Below are positions 22,004-29,556 of a stretch of DNA of 32,014 nt, in pieces. Source of the DNA: JACNLC01 sp964607375. Lineage in GTDB: Bacteria > Fidelibacterota > Marinisomatia > SCGC-AAA003-L08 > JACNLC01. The position numbers and the translations under genes were made by a program. The stretch spans positions 1-32,014 of the forward strand of contig CAZSJY010000019.1 of assembly GCA_964607375.1 (NCBI GenBank), given 5' to 3'. Each line of letters opens with the position of its first letter. Within the stretch, counting starts at the first letter, position 1. The notes under the pieces are model-generated. The model saw only the letters and a list, made by a program, of their open reading frames with translations. It did no database searches and was not told where the DNA came from.

Positions 22004-23338
22004 TTAGAATCTACGACGACCCTTGAGTTTGCCCGTTTTCAAAAAACCATCATAGTGACGCATTACTAAATGACTTTCAATTTGTTGAAGAGTATCTAGT
22101 GCTACACCTACTATGATCAATAAACTTGTTCCACCAAAAAAACTGGCTAATGAATAGTCTACACCATCCACAATATTAACCAGTATTGTTGGGAATACTG
22201 CTACTGCAGCCAAAAATACTGCTGCAGGTAAAGTAACCCTTGTTAAAATATTATCAATAAAATCAGCAGTATTTTTCCCTGGTCTAACTCCTGGGATAAA
22301 TCCACCTTGTTTTTTCATATTATCAGCAACATCTACCGGATTAAAAGCTATTGCTGTATAAAAATAAGTAAATACAATTATCATTAATCCAAAGAATATT
22401 GAGTAAACAGCATGTGTTGGGGAAAAAACTCTCATAATAAATTCACCAAAAGCATTGCCTTCAGGAAAAAAGGACGCCAAAGTATTTGGTATAAACATCA
22501 AAGCTTGAGCAAAAATAATTGGCATCACACCTGCAGTCAATATCCTCATCGGTATATGAGTTGCTTGTCCACCATATACTTTTCTCCCAACTACTCGTTT
22601 GGCATATTGTACTGGTATTTTTCTCAATGCTGTTGTAAACAACACTACTATAAAAATTACTAAGAACATTAGAGCCAATAGAATTATACTCTGAAATGGG
22701 TTTACCATATCATTCTTAATTTGAACAATTTGATTGAAAAATACATGCGGTGCTCTTGATAAAATACCTACCATAATTATAATCGATATTCCATTTCCAA
22801 TCCCATGATCAGAAATTTGTTCACCTAACCACATAATAAAAACTGTACCTGTAACTAATGTTACAATAGTTACAAAATAAAATGTAAATCCCGGATCAGG
22901 AACTACTGGTCCAACAGAAGTAGCAGGATAAGTTGATAAAAATACTGCAACACCAATTGATTGCATAAAAGCTATTAGTACAGTACCATATCGAGTAATC
23001 TGGATAATTTTCTTTCTTCCTTCTTCACCTTCTTTTTGAAGTCTTTGAAAGTATGGAATTACAGCTCCAAGTAACTGAATAATAATCGAAGCAGAAATAT
23101 ATGGCATAATACCCAACGCAAATATAGAAGCTTGAGAGAAAAATCCCCCTGCAAACATATCATAAAGTCCCAACAAAGAATTTGAAAAATTCTGCATTAC
23201 AGCAGCTAACGCAGCCTTATTAATTCCTGGGACTGGAACGTGGCCACCCAATCTGTAGATTAAAATAATAAAACCTACAACACCGAGTTTTTTTCGTAGA
23301 TCTGGAATCTTAAATATGTTAATGAATTTTTCGATCAT
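22004..23338 (-). CDS. secY: Protein translocase subunit SecY
   Basis: SecY is the channel of the Sec translocon in the inner membrane. The 444-aa protein shows ten hydrophobic segments and family motifs: RLGGHVPVPGINKAAL before the plug region, LGIMPYISASIIIQLLGAVI in helix 2, LGEQISDHGIGNGISIIIMV, and the ribosome-contacting cytoplasmic loops RKIPVQYAKRVVGRKVYGGQ and KKQGGFIPGVRPGKNT. The ATG at 23338 overlaps the rplO stop (ATGA), so the two are coupled. It has its normal position after rplO. Its C-terminal tail is basic (LKTGKLKGRRRF). Confidence 0.98.
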   Translation of the reverse strand: MIEKFINIFKIPDLRKKLGVVGFIILIYRLGGHVPVPGINKAALAAVMQNFSNSLLGLYDMFAGGFFSQASIFALGIMPYISASIIIQLLGAVIPYFQRLQKEGEEGRKKIIQITRYGTVLIAFMQSIGVAVFLSTYPATSVGPVVPDPGFTFYFVTIVTLVTGTVFIMWLGEQISDHGIGNGISIIIMVGILSRAPHVFFNQIVQIKNDMVNPFQSIILLALMFLVIFIVVLFTTALRKIPVQYAKRVVGRKVYGGQATHIPMRILTAGVMPIIFAQALMFIPNTLASFFPEGNAFGEFIMRVFSPTHAVYSIFFGLMIIVFTYFYTAIAFNPVDVADNMKKQGGFIPGVRPGKNTADFIDNILTRVTLPAAVFLAAVAVFPTILVNIVDGVDYSLASFFGGTSLLIIVGVALDTLQQIESHLVMRHYDGFLKTGKLKGRRRF

Positions 23339-23775
23339 TGGTAAACTACCTTCCCGCCTGCTTTTTCAATTTTTTTGATAGCTGATTGACTAAACATATC
23401 AGCAGAAACTTCTACAGCAGATGTAATCTCACCATTTCCTAGAATCTTTACTAGTATATTCTCTTTTTTAATAATACCATTTTCAATCAGAGTGTTTACA
23501 TCAACTTTCTCTAATTTCAAATTCTCAATTCTATCAAGATTTACAACTTGTACTTCTTTTTTGAAATGATAGTTCGAGAATCCCCGTTTTGGTAATCTAC
23601 GCATTAGTGGTGTTTGTCCACCTTCATAATGTAATTTTGATTTACTACCTGAACGAGATTTATAACCGTTGTGTCCCCGTCCGGCGGTTCTACCTTGACC
23701 AGAAGCATTACCTCTACCAATTCTCTTTCTACCTTTTATTGAACCTTTTGCAGGTGTTAAGTTTCCAAGATCCAT
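23335..23775 (-). CDS. rplO: 50S ribosomal protein L15 (uL15)
   Basis: L15 joins late in 50S assembly. The 146-aa protein has the basic Gly-rich N-terminal extension (GRKRIGRGNASGQGRTAGRG, HNGYKSRSGSK), the GGQTPLMRRLPKRGFSN motif, and a compact C-terminal domain ending IEKAGGKVVYQ. Its ATG overlaps the rpmD stop (TAATG) and its stop overlaps the secY start. This shows tight translational coupling through rpmD-rplO-secY. Confidence 0.97.
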   Translation of the reverse strand: MDLGNLTPAKGSIKGRKRIGRGNASGQGRTAGRGHNGYKSRSGSKSKLHYEGGQTPLMRRLPKRGFSNYHFKKEVQVVNLDRIENLKLEKVDVNTLIENGIIKKENILVKILGNGEITSAVEVSADMFSQSAIKKIEKAGGKVVYQ

Positions 23776-23960
23776 TATATTTCCTCAACTTTTAAAAGAT
23801 GCTGTATTGCTCTTGCCATTCCTCGAATTGCAGGTGTGTTATTATGAGTCACTGAATGATTCATTTTTTTTATACCGAGTGCTTCGAGAGTTTTCCAAGT
23901 GCGTTGGCGGTATCCAATTGCACTCTTTATTTGTGTGATTTTAATCTTTTTGTCTGCCAT
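23775..23960 (-). CDS. rpmD: 50S ribosomal protein L30 (uL30)
   Basis: The 61-aa protein is a complete bacterial L30: KIKITQIKSAIGYRQRTWKT, then LEALGIKKMNHSVTHNNTPA and IRGMARAIQHLLKVEEI. It is a small alpha/beta protein bound to 23S rRNA domain II. It lies 11 bases after rpsE and overlaps rplO by one base (TAATG). L30 is absent from some lineages, so its presence is a weak taxonomic hint. Confidence 0.96.
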   Translation of the reverse strand: MADKKIKITQIKSAIGYRQRTWKTLEALGIKKMNHSVTHNNTPAIRGMARAIQHLLKVEEI

Positions 23961-23971
23961 ATCTTTTATTC

Positions 23972-24475
23972 TTACGAAAATAGTTCTCTTATAGTTACTC
24001 CACGCTGACGGGATACCGTCAATGGATCTCTTAATTCTCTTAAACCTTTTTCTACTGCACGAACAACATTAACTGCATTTGACGAACCTGTTACTTTAGA
24101 TAATATATCCGTAACACCAACTTGCTCCATTAATGCTCTTACTGGTCCTCCAGCAATAATACCAGTACCCGGAGATGCTGGTTTTAATATTACCTTAGCT
24201 GCACCAAATTTCACGGTAATTACATGTGGAATTGTTCCGTTAATTAATTTTACCTTAAAGAGGTTTTTCTTTGCATTATCTTTTGCTTTATTAACTGCAG
24301 AAATAACCTCATTTGCTTTTCCAAAACCGATGCCAAGATGTCCGTTCCCATCTCCAACTGCCACAATTGAGTTAAACCGGAATCTTCTACCTCCGGTAAT
24401 CACTTTTGCAACACGATTGATTTTTACAACAGTTTCTTCATTAAGTTCCAGTTCAGATGGATTGATAATATTCAA
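23972..24475 (-). CDS. rpsE: 30S ribosomal protein S5 (uS5), TTG start
   Basis: S5 takes part in decoding fidelity and the mRNA entry helicase site. I place the start at TTG 24475-24473, eight bases after a GGAG site and 13 bases after the rplR stop, giving 167 aa beginning MNIINPSELELNEETVVKIN. The alternative ATG at 24520 overlaps rplR by 32 bases and has no ribosome site. The double-stranded RNA-binding domain (AKVITGGRRFRFNSIVAVGD, GHLGIGFGKANEV) and the C-terminal domain (LKPASPGTGIIAGGPVRALM, GSSNAVNVVRAV) are complete. Confidence 0.95.
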   Translation of the reverse strand: MNIINPSELELNEETVVKINRVAKVITGGRRFRFNSIVAVGDGNGHLGIGFGKANEVISAVNKAKDNAKKNLFKVKLINGTIPHVITVKFGAAKVILKPASPGTGIIAGGPVRALMEQVGVTDILSKVTGSSNAVNVVRAVEKGLRELRDPLTVSRQRGVTIRELFS

Positions 24476-24488
24476 ATCAAAATCTCCG

Positions 24489-24851
24489 TTAAAATTTAAG
24501 TCCAGCTTCGCGTGCAGCATCAGCCAACGCTTTTATTCTACCATGATATTCATAGCCATTACGATCAAATAGAACTTGAGATATTTTATTTTTCAGAGCT
24601 TTTTCAGCAAGATTTTTCCCAACTATTTTACTCAGTTCTGTTTTTGAAACAGATTTTTCTGAAGCTTTAAACTCTTTATCTAAAGTAGAAGCAGAAACTA
24701 TTGTTTTTCTCTCATTATCATCTATTACTTGAGCATAAATATGTGAATTTGATCTAAACACTACTAACCTAGGATTTGTCCCAATTTTCAAACCAATTTT
24801 CACCCTTCGGCGTTTGTTTTCCCATCTTGCTCTTTTATCTTTATATGCCAT
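24489..24851 (-). CDS. rplR: 50S ribosomal protein L18 (uL18)
   Basis: L18 binds 5S rRNA with L5 and L25 in the central protuberance. The 120-aa length is standard. The N-terminus is basic (KDKRARWENKRRRVKIGLKI). The core reads RLVVFRSNSHIYAQVIDDNE, and the end reads FDRNGYEYHGRIKALADAAR followed by EAGLKF, matching the family's closing motif. It starts five bases after rplF and precedes rpsE. Confidence 0.97.
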   Translation of the reverse strand: MAYKDKRARWENKRRRVKIGLKIGTNPRLVVFRSNSHIYAQVIDDNERKTIVSASTLDKEFKASEKSVSKTELSKIVGKNLAEKALKNKISQVLFDRNGYEYHGRIKALADAAREAGLKF

Positions 24852-24856
24852 AATAA

Positions 24857-25402
24857 TTAAGCTCCACCTCCTACAGTTTTTCCAGCTTTACGACGAATAT
24901 ATTCATCGGAGTATTTAATACCTTTACCTTTGTAAGGTTCTGGTTTACGATAAGATCTGATTTTTGCAGCAACCTGTCCAACTAGTTGTTTATCTATTCC
25001 TCTGATAATAAGGATTGTAGGTTTAGGAGTTTCAAAAGTAATTCCTTCAGGTTGTTGGATGTAAATTGTATGAGAATAACCCACATTTAAAATGAGATAG
25101 CCCTCACCAGCTTTTACAGTATATCCAACTCCAACTAATTGTAGTTCACGAGTATATCCTTCAGAAACACCATATACCATATTAGCAATTAGAGCTCTTG
25201 TAAGACCGTGAAGTTCTCTATGTTTTTGAGAATCAGATGGTCGTGTAATTACCAAACAATGATCATCTTCAGTAATTTTCATATCCTTATGAAATTGCTG
25301 AACTAATTCCCCCAATTTCCCATTTACTGTTAACAAATTTTTTGTATTTTTAACAGTAATACCCTCAGGTATTTTTATTGGTTTTTTACCAATTCGTGAC
25401 AT
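24857..25402 (-). CDS. rplF: 50S ribosomal protein L6 (uL6)
   Basis: L6 lies at the base of the L7/L12 stalk near the factor-binding site. The 181-aa protein starts MSRIGKKPIKIPEGITV, has two duplicated domains, and ends with the family motif RSYRKPEPYKGKGIKYSDEY followed by IRRKAGKTVGGGA. The second domain contains LQLVGVGYTVKAGEGYLILN. It is 23 bases after rpsH, within the spc section of the operon. Confidence 0.97.
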   Translation of the reverse strand: MSRIGKKPIKIPEGITVKNTKNLLTVNGKLGELVQQFHKDMKITEDDHCLVITRPSDSQKHRELHGLTRALIANMVYGVSEGYTRELQLVGVGYTVKAGEGYLILNVGYSHTIYIQQPEGITFETPKPTILIIRGIDKQLVGQVAAKIRSYRKPEPYKGKGIKYSDEYIRRKAGKTVGGGA

Positions 25403-25425
25403 TTTCTACCAAATCTATTTTATTT

Positions 25426-25824
25426 CTACCACACTTGACACAATACTTCACCACCAACATTTAACCTCTTGGCTTTCTTGTTGGAGATGACTCCTTTAGA
25501 TGTTGTAATTATTGCAACACCCATTCCATTTAATACTCTAGGTAAATTCCCGGCATCAGCATAGATTCTTCTTCCTGGTTTGCTGATACGCTGTATTCCC
25601 TTAATTACTGGATCATTATTAAAATCATAATTAAGAAACACGCGAAGTGTATTCTGTTTATCATCTTTAATCATAATGTAATCACGGATAAAATGTTCTT
25701 CCTTAAGTACAAATGAAATTCTACTTTTTAAATTTGAGGCTGGAATATCAACCCATCGTTTACTCGCAGCTTGTGCATTACGAATTCTGGTTAAATAATC
25801 AGCTACTGGATCTGTCATTGACAT
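25426..25824 (-). CDS. rpsH: 30S ribosomal protein S8 (uS8)
   Basis: S8 is a primary 16S-binding protein of the platform. In E. coli it represses the spc operon by binding mRNA near the rplE start, but no such structure was identified here. The 132-aa protein begins MSMTDPVADYLTRIRNAQAA and closes with the invariant motif GVGVAII-like segment NGMGVAIITTSKGVISNKKA and the GGEVLCQVW end. An alternative start at the second Met would give MTDPVADY, the more usual form. Confidence 0.97.
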   Translation of the reverse strand: MSMTDPVADYLTRIRNAQAASKRWVDIPASNLKSRISFVLKEEHFIRDYIMIKDDKQNTLRVFLNYDFNNDPVIKGIQRISKPGRRIYADAGNLPRVLNGMGVAIITTSKGVISNKKAKRLNVGGEVLCQVW

Positions 25825-25839
25825 ATTTAGATTACACCC

Positions 25840-26025
25840 CTACCAACTTGCTTTCGTTACACCCGGAATATGACCCTTAAGTGCCATTTCGCGGAAACAA
25901 ATACGACACAAACCAAACTTTCTATAAACTGCGTGAGGTCGTCCACAATTGTTACATCTAGTGTAACCTCGTGTTGAAAACTTTGGTTTTCTTTTTGCTT
26001 TTACTACTAAAGCTTTTCTTGCCAT
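25840..26025 (-). CDS. rpsN: 30S ribosomal protein S14, zinc-binding short form (uS14 type Z)
   Basis: The 61-aa protein is the short zinc-ribbon S14. Cys24, Cys27, Cys40 and Cys43 (RCNNCGRP and GLCRICFRE) hold the metal. The beginning MARKALVVKAKRKPKFSTRG and the ending GHIPGVTKASW are conserved. Most Bacteroidota use the 89-aa zinc-free S14, so this form argues that the organism is outside that group. Its ATG overlaps the rplE stop (TAATG). The gene is in the normal spc position between rplE and rpsH. Confidence 0.97.
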   Translation of the reverse strand: MARKALVVKAKRKPKFSTRGYTRCNNCGRPHAVYRKFGLCRICFREMALKGHIPGVTKASW

Positions 26026-26663
26026 TATGCCGCTTCCTCTTTTTCAACTGACTTCTTTTGCCGAATTGGCATTCCTAAGGAAAGCAACAGCTCATATGCC
26101 TCTTCATCAGAATGTGCAGTTGTAACAATTGTTATATTCATACCTCTTACTTTATCAATTTTATCATAATCAATTTCTGGGAAAATGATTTGTTCATCAA
26201 TTCCAAAATTATAATTTCCACGACCATCAAATCCTTTTGCAGGTAATCCTCGGAAATCCTTAATTCTCGGAGTTGCAACAGATATAAATCTATCTAAAAA
26301 CTCGTACATTCTTACTCCTCTTATTGTTACTCGAACACCTACAGGATCTTTTGCACGAATTTTAAAATTAGAAATCGCTTTCTTTGAATATGTAATTACT
26401 GGCTTTTGTCCAGATATTAAAGTTAATTCTTGTACTGAATTTTTTAAACTATTGGAATTTTCTTTCGCATCTCCCAATCCCATATTAAGAATAACTTTAG
26501 TGAGTTTTGGGATTCTCATAGGATTCTTCAATTCTAATTTATCTTTAAGATAGGTTATTGATTTATCTTTATACTTTTTCAATAATCGTGGAACAACAGC
26601 TTCTGTATTTGCCTTTATAGAAGGTTGTTCGCTTTTCTTTTTTATGTCTTTTTTTGTTGCCAT
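26025..26663 (-). CDS. rplE: 50S ribosomal protein L5 (uL5)
   Basis: L5 binds 5S rRNA and contacts the P-site tRNA elbow. I start it at ATG 26663 (MATKKDIKKK), directly after the rplX stop, giving 212 aa. An ATG 18 bases upstream would overlap rplX. The N-terminal 30 residues are a basic extension before the conserved core (NPMRIPKLTKVILNMGLGDA, GQKPVITYSKKAISNFKIR). Other motifs are GLPAKGFDGRGNYNFGI and DKVRGMNITIVTTA. It also carries a charged C-terminal tail (KSVEKEEAA). It is longer than the typical 180 aa because of these two tails. Confidence 0.96.
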   Translation of the reverse strand: MATKKDIKKKSEQPSIKANTEAVVPRLLKKYKDKSITYLKDKLELKNPMRIPKLTKVILNMGLGDAKENSNSLKNSVQELTLISGQKPVITYSKKAISNFKIRAKDPVGVRVTIRGVRMYEFLDRFISVATPRIKDFRGLPAKGFDGRGNYNFGIDEQIIFPEIDYDKIDKVRGMNITIVTTAHSDEEAYELLLSLGMPIRQKKSVEKEEAA

Positions 26664-26664
26664 A

Positions 26665-26970
26665 TCAACCAATAATTTCACCTGTTGCTTTTGCTAATCT
26701 TGCCTTTTTGCCATTTTCTAGAGTCTTGTATCCAACTTTAGTAGGAGTTCCATCAACTACCAATTTAACATTTGAAATGTGAATAGTTGACTCTTTTTCA
26801 AGGATTCCACCTTGTTGATTTTCTTGAGTTGGTCGAGTATGTTTTTTTACCATATTGACACCTTCAACCAAAATGCGTTCTCTTTTTGGATAGACTTTAA
26901 TCACTCGCCCAACTTTACTTTTATCGTTGCCAGTAATAACTTTTACTGAATCACCTTTTTTTATTTTCAT
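26665..26970 (-). CDS. rplX: 50S ribosomal protein L24 (uL24)
   Basis: L24 starts 50S assembly and lies near the tunnel exit. The 101-aa protein begins with a KOW motif (KKGDSVKVITGNDKSKVGRV), then VYPKRERILVEGVNMVKKHT and the conserved QGGILEKESTIHISNV stretch. It starts two bases after rplN and its TGA lies one base before the rplE ATG. Confidence 0.97.
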   Translation of the reverse strand: MKIKKGDSVKVITGNDKSKVGRVIKVYPKRERILVEGVNMVKKHTRPTQENQQGGILEKESTIHISNVKLVVDGTPTKVGYKTLENGKKARLAKATGEIIG

Positions 26971-26972
26971 AA

Positions 26973-27341
26973 CTATATCACCTCTGGGGCTAATGACAAA
27001 ATTTTCATATATTGTTTTTCCCGTAATTCACGAGCAACCGGACCAAAGACGCGTGTACCTCTAGGTTCCTCGTTTCCGTCAAGGAGTACTGCTGCATTTT
27101 CGTCAAATCTGATATAAGATCCGTCTTTTCTTCTCATTTCTTTCTTAACTCTTACAATTACTGCTCGAGTAATATCACCTTTTTTAACCATTCCTCCAGG
27201 GATAGCTTTTTTAACAGAAACTACTATCAAATCACCCAATCTTGCATATCGTCTGCGTGAACCCCCTAAAACTCGAATACATAGAACTTCCTTTGCTCCT
27301 GTATTATCTGCTACTTTTAATCTTGTTTCTTGTTGAATCAT
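26973..27341 (-). CDS. rplN: 50S ribosomal protein L14 (uL14)
   Basis: L14 is a central 50S protein that forms intersubunit bridges and is the docking site of ribosome-silencing factors. The 122-aa sequence is canonical: MIQQETRLKVADNTGAKEVL, then GGSRRRYARLGDLIVVSVKK, MRRKDGSYIRFDENAAVLLD, and a C-terminus of GTRVFGPVARELREKQYMKI. It lies between rpsQ and rplX. Confidence 0.98.
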   Translation of the reverse strand: MIQQETRLKVADNTGAKEVLCIRVLGGSRRRYARLGDLIVVSVKKAIPGGMVKKGDITRAVIVRVKKEMRRKDGSYIRFDENAAVLLDGNEEPRGTRVFGPVARELREKQYMKILSLAPEVI

Positions 27342-27368
27342 AAGATTTCACTCGCTTTGCTCTAATTT

Positions 27369-27629
27369 TTATATTTCTAATGCTTTCTTTTCAACTTCAA
27401 CAACACGCCAGTTTTTCAACTTACTCAACGGTTTTGATTCTATAATCCTTACGAAATCTCCTGTATTACACAAATTCTTTTCATCGTGTGCATAGTATTT
27501 TTTATTTTTCGTTACATACTTTTTATAAACTGGGTGTGCAAACTTCCGACTTACTTGAACAACAGCAGTTTTATCCATTTTGGATTCAAGTACAATTCCT
27601 TTCAACTGTCGTTTGTTTTCTCTAGCCAT
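27369..27629 (-). CDS. rpsQ: 30S ribosomal protein S17 (uS17)
   Basis: S17 is a primary 16S-binding OB-fold protein. The 86-aa sequence has KGIVLESKMDKTAVVQVSRK, HPVYKKYVTKNKKYYAHDEK, and the GDFVRIIESKPLSKLKNWRV signature. It starts three bases after rpmC and is followed after 27 bases by rplN. Confidence 0.97.
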   Translation of the reverse strand: MARENKRQLKGIVLESKMDKTAVVQVSRKFAHPVYKKYVTKNKKYYAHDEKNLCNTGDFVRIIESKPLSKLKNWRVVEVEKKALEI

Positions 27630-27632
27630 TTT

Positions 27633-27839
27633 CTAATTCTCCTTACGAATTTCTAATTCGTATTCTCTCAATGTTGTCTTGATCTGTGCAATTTCTCGTT
27701 TTAATAACTTTATTTGCTGAGGATGTTCTAATTGCTGAAGTACTTTTTGAAATCTCAAATTTACCAAAGCTTCATTATTATCTTTTAACTTTGTTTCAAG
27801 TTCAGCAATTGATAATTCTTTTAATTCGTGACGCTTCAT
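27633..27839 (-). CDS. rpmC: 50S ribosomal protein L29 (uL29)
   Basis: L29 is a two-helix protein at the tunnel exit. I start it at the ATG at 27839, one base after the rplP stop, giving 68 aa beginning MKRHELKELSIAELETKLKD and containing the family stretch NLRFQKVLQQLEHPQQI. A frame starting 20 codons earlier would overlap rplP and does not look like L29. It ends three bases before rpsQ. Confidence 0.96.
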   Translation of the reverse strand: MKRHELKELSIAELETKLKDNNEALVNLRFQKVLQQLEHPQQIKLLKREIAQIKTTLREYELEIRKEN

Positions 27840-27840
27840 T

Positions 27841-28260
27841 TTATGCTCCACCTTCTCTTCTATGTACCATTTTCGTCTTAATCGGTAGTTTATGACCACA
27901 TAATCTAAATGCTTCTTGAGCTAAATCTGCATCAACACCATCTATTTCAAATAAAATACGACCAGGTTTCACAACTGCTACCCAATATTCCGGAGCTCCT
28001 TTACCTTTTCCCATACGGGTTTCGGCAGGTTTTTTTGTAATAGATTTATGCGGAAATATTCTAATCCAAAGTCGACCTAATTTTTTAACTTTTCTGGCAA
28101 TCGATATTCGCGATGCTTCTATTTGTCTACTGGTAATCCAACCTGGTTCCATTGCTTTAAGACCAAATGTACCAAAAGCCACATAGTCACCAGTGGTTGA
28201 CATACCTTTCATTCTACCCTTTTGGGGTTTACGATATTTAATTTTTCTTGGAGCAAGCAT
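27841..28260 (-). CDS. rplP: 50S ribosomal protein L16 (uL16)
   Basis: L16 helps position aminoacyl-tRNA at the A site. The 139-aa protein begins MLAPRKIKYRKPQKGRMKG, continues with FGTFGLKAMEPGWITSRQIE, ASRISIARKVKKLGRLWIRI and FPHKSITKKPAETRMGKGKG, and ends with a basic tail (LPIKTKMVHRREGGA). The arginine-containing loop that is 2-hydroxylated by YcfD in some bacteria is present as MGKGKG context, but no such enzyme is in the window. It lies between rpsC and rpmC. Confidence 0.97.
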   Translation of the reverse strand: MLAPRKIKYRKPQKGRMKGMSTTGDYVAFGTFGLKAMEPGWITSRQIEASRISIARKVKKLGRLWIRIFPHKSITKKPAETRMGKGKGAPEYWVAVVKPGRILFEIDGVDADLAQEAFRLCGHKLPIKTKMVHRREGGA

Positions 28261-28275
28261 ATATTTTCCTAAACC

Positions 28276-28920
28276 TTATTTGTTTCTTTTTGATCTAACT
28301 TCGCCGTGATAAATCCAAACCTTAATACCAATTATTCCATAAGTTGTGTTTGCTTCAACAACTGCATAATCAATATCTGCTCTAAGTGTGTGTAATGGGA
28401 CTCTTCCCTCTCTAAAAGTTTCACTTCGTGCTATTTCGTTTCCACCCAATCTACCACCAACACAAATTCTAATTCCTTCGGCACCCATAGCAATTGTAGA
28501 TTGAATTGCTTTCTTGACAGCTCTTCTGTATGAAACTTTTTTCTCTAACTGTTGAGCAATATTCTGTCCAACCAACTCAGCACTTAATGCAGGTCTTTTA
28601 ATTTCAGAAACATTAATTTGGATATCATATCCAATCATTTGTTTTAATTCATCTTTCAATTTACCAACTTCTTCGCCACCTTGTCCAATAATAATTCCCG
28701 GACGAGCTGTATGCACAGTAACAACTACCTTTTTTGGTGTTCTATTAATTTCAACTTTAGCAATACTCGCGGACTTCAACTTAGGATGATTAGTGATATA
28801 ATTTCTTAAGATGATATCCTCATATAATTTGTCAGCAAAATTCTTTTCATCAAACCATATAGAATCCCATGCTCGATGAACACCTAAACGCAGACCAATC
28901 GGATTAGTTTTCTGTCCCAA
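28276..28920 (-). CDS. rpsC: 30S ribosomal protein S3 (uS3), TTG start
   Basis: S3 with S4 and S5 forms the mRNA entry tunnel. The 214-aa protein starts at TTG 28920-28918 after an AGGGG site, giving the standard MGQKTNPIGLRLGVHRAWDS. The KH type-2 RNA-binding motif is RPGIIIGQGGEEVGKLKDEL, and the C-terminal domain contains GAEGIRICVGGRLGGNEIAR and the closing GIIGIKVWIYHGEV. No ATG near the start fits. It lies eight bases after rplV. Confidence 0.97.
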   Translation of the reverse strand: MGQKTNPIGLRLGVHRAWDSIWFDEKNFADKLYEDIILRNYITNHPKLKSASIAKVEINRTPKKVVVTVHTARPGIIIGQGGEEVGKLKDELKQMIGYDIQINVSEIKRPALSAELVGQNIAQQLEKKVSYRRAVKKAIQSTIAMGAEGIRICVGGRLGGNEIARSETFREGRVPLHTLRADIDYAVVEANTTYGIIGIKVWIYHGEVRSKRNK

Positions 28921-28928
28921 TATTTCCC

Positions 28929-29270
28929 CTAACTCTTCTTATCTGAAATAATTATTGTAAGATGGCTTGTTCTTTTCAGAATAGGTGTAGCTCGACCCAT
29001 TGCAGCAGGTCTCCATCTTTTCATTGGAGTTCCACCATCAACAAAAGCGGTTTTGATATACAACTTATCCGCATCAAAATTCTCTTCTATAGAAGAAAAA
29101 TTAGCAACTGCAGAATTGAGCGTTTTAACAATATATCTAGCAGCTTTTTTATTTGTAAATCTCAATGTTGTTAAAGCATCATTTACCTTTTTACCTCTAA
29201 CAAGATCCAAAACAAACCGTAGTTTGTAAGGTGATTGTCTAAGATGTCTTGCCCTTGCAATAGCTTCCAT
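28929..29270 (-). CDS. rplV: 50S ribosomal protein L22 (uL22)
   Basis: L22 lines the exit tunnel with a long beta-hairpin, here represented by the KTAFVDGGTPMKRWRPAAMG region. The 113-aa protein begins MEAIARARHLRQSPYKLRFV, followed by LDLVRGKKVNDALTTLRFTN. This is the site where macrolide-resistance changes occur in other bacteria; nothing unusual is seen here. It is 13 bases after rpsS. Confidence 0.97.
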   Translation of the reverse strand: MEAIARARHLRQSPYKLRFVLDLVRGKKVNDALTTLRFTNKKAARYIVKTLNSAVANFSSIEENFDADKLYIKTAFVDGGTPMKRWRPAAMGRATPILKRTSHLTIIISDKKS

Positions 29271-29283
29271 AATTAACCTTTAT

Positions 29284-29553
29284 TTATATCTTTCTGTCGC
29301 CTGAATGTGCTCTAAATATTCTTGTTGGTGAAAATTCACCCAATTTATGACCAACCATGTTTTCTGAAACATAAACAGGAATAAACTTGTGACCATTGTG
29401 AACAGCAAATGTATGCCCAACGAATAAAGGAGAAATAGTTGATCTTCTTGCCCAAGTTTTAATGACTTTCTTCTTACCTGATTCTTTAGCAGTTTTTATT
29501 TTTAACAACAACTTTGGGTCAACAAATGGACCTTTCTTTAGTGATCTTGACAT
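29284..29553 (-). CDS. rpsS: 30S ribosomal protein S19 (uS19)
   Basis: S19 is at the head of the 30S subunit and contacts 23S helix 38. The 89-aa sequence is canonical: MSRSLKKGPFVDPKLLLKI, KTWARRSTISPLFVGHTFAV, HNGHKFIPVYVSENMVGHKL, and GEFSPTRIFRAHSGDRKI. It lies three bases after rplB. Confidence 0.98.
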   Translation of the reverse strand: MSRSLKKGPFVDPKLLLKIKTAKESGKKKVIKTWARRSTISPLFVGHTFAVHNGHKFIPVYVSENMVGHKLGEFSPTRIFRAHSGDRKI

Positions 29554-29556
29554 TCC

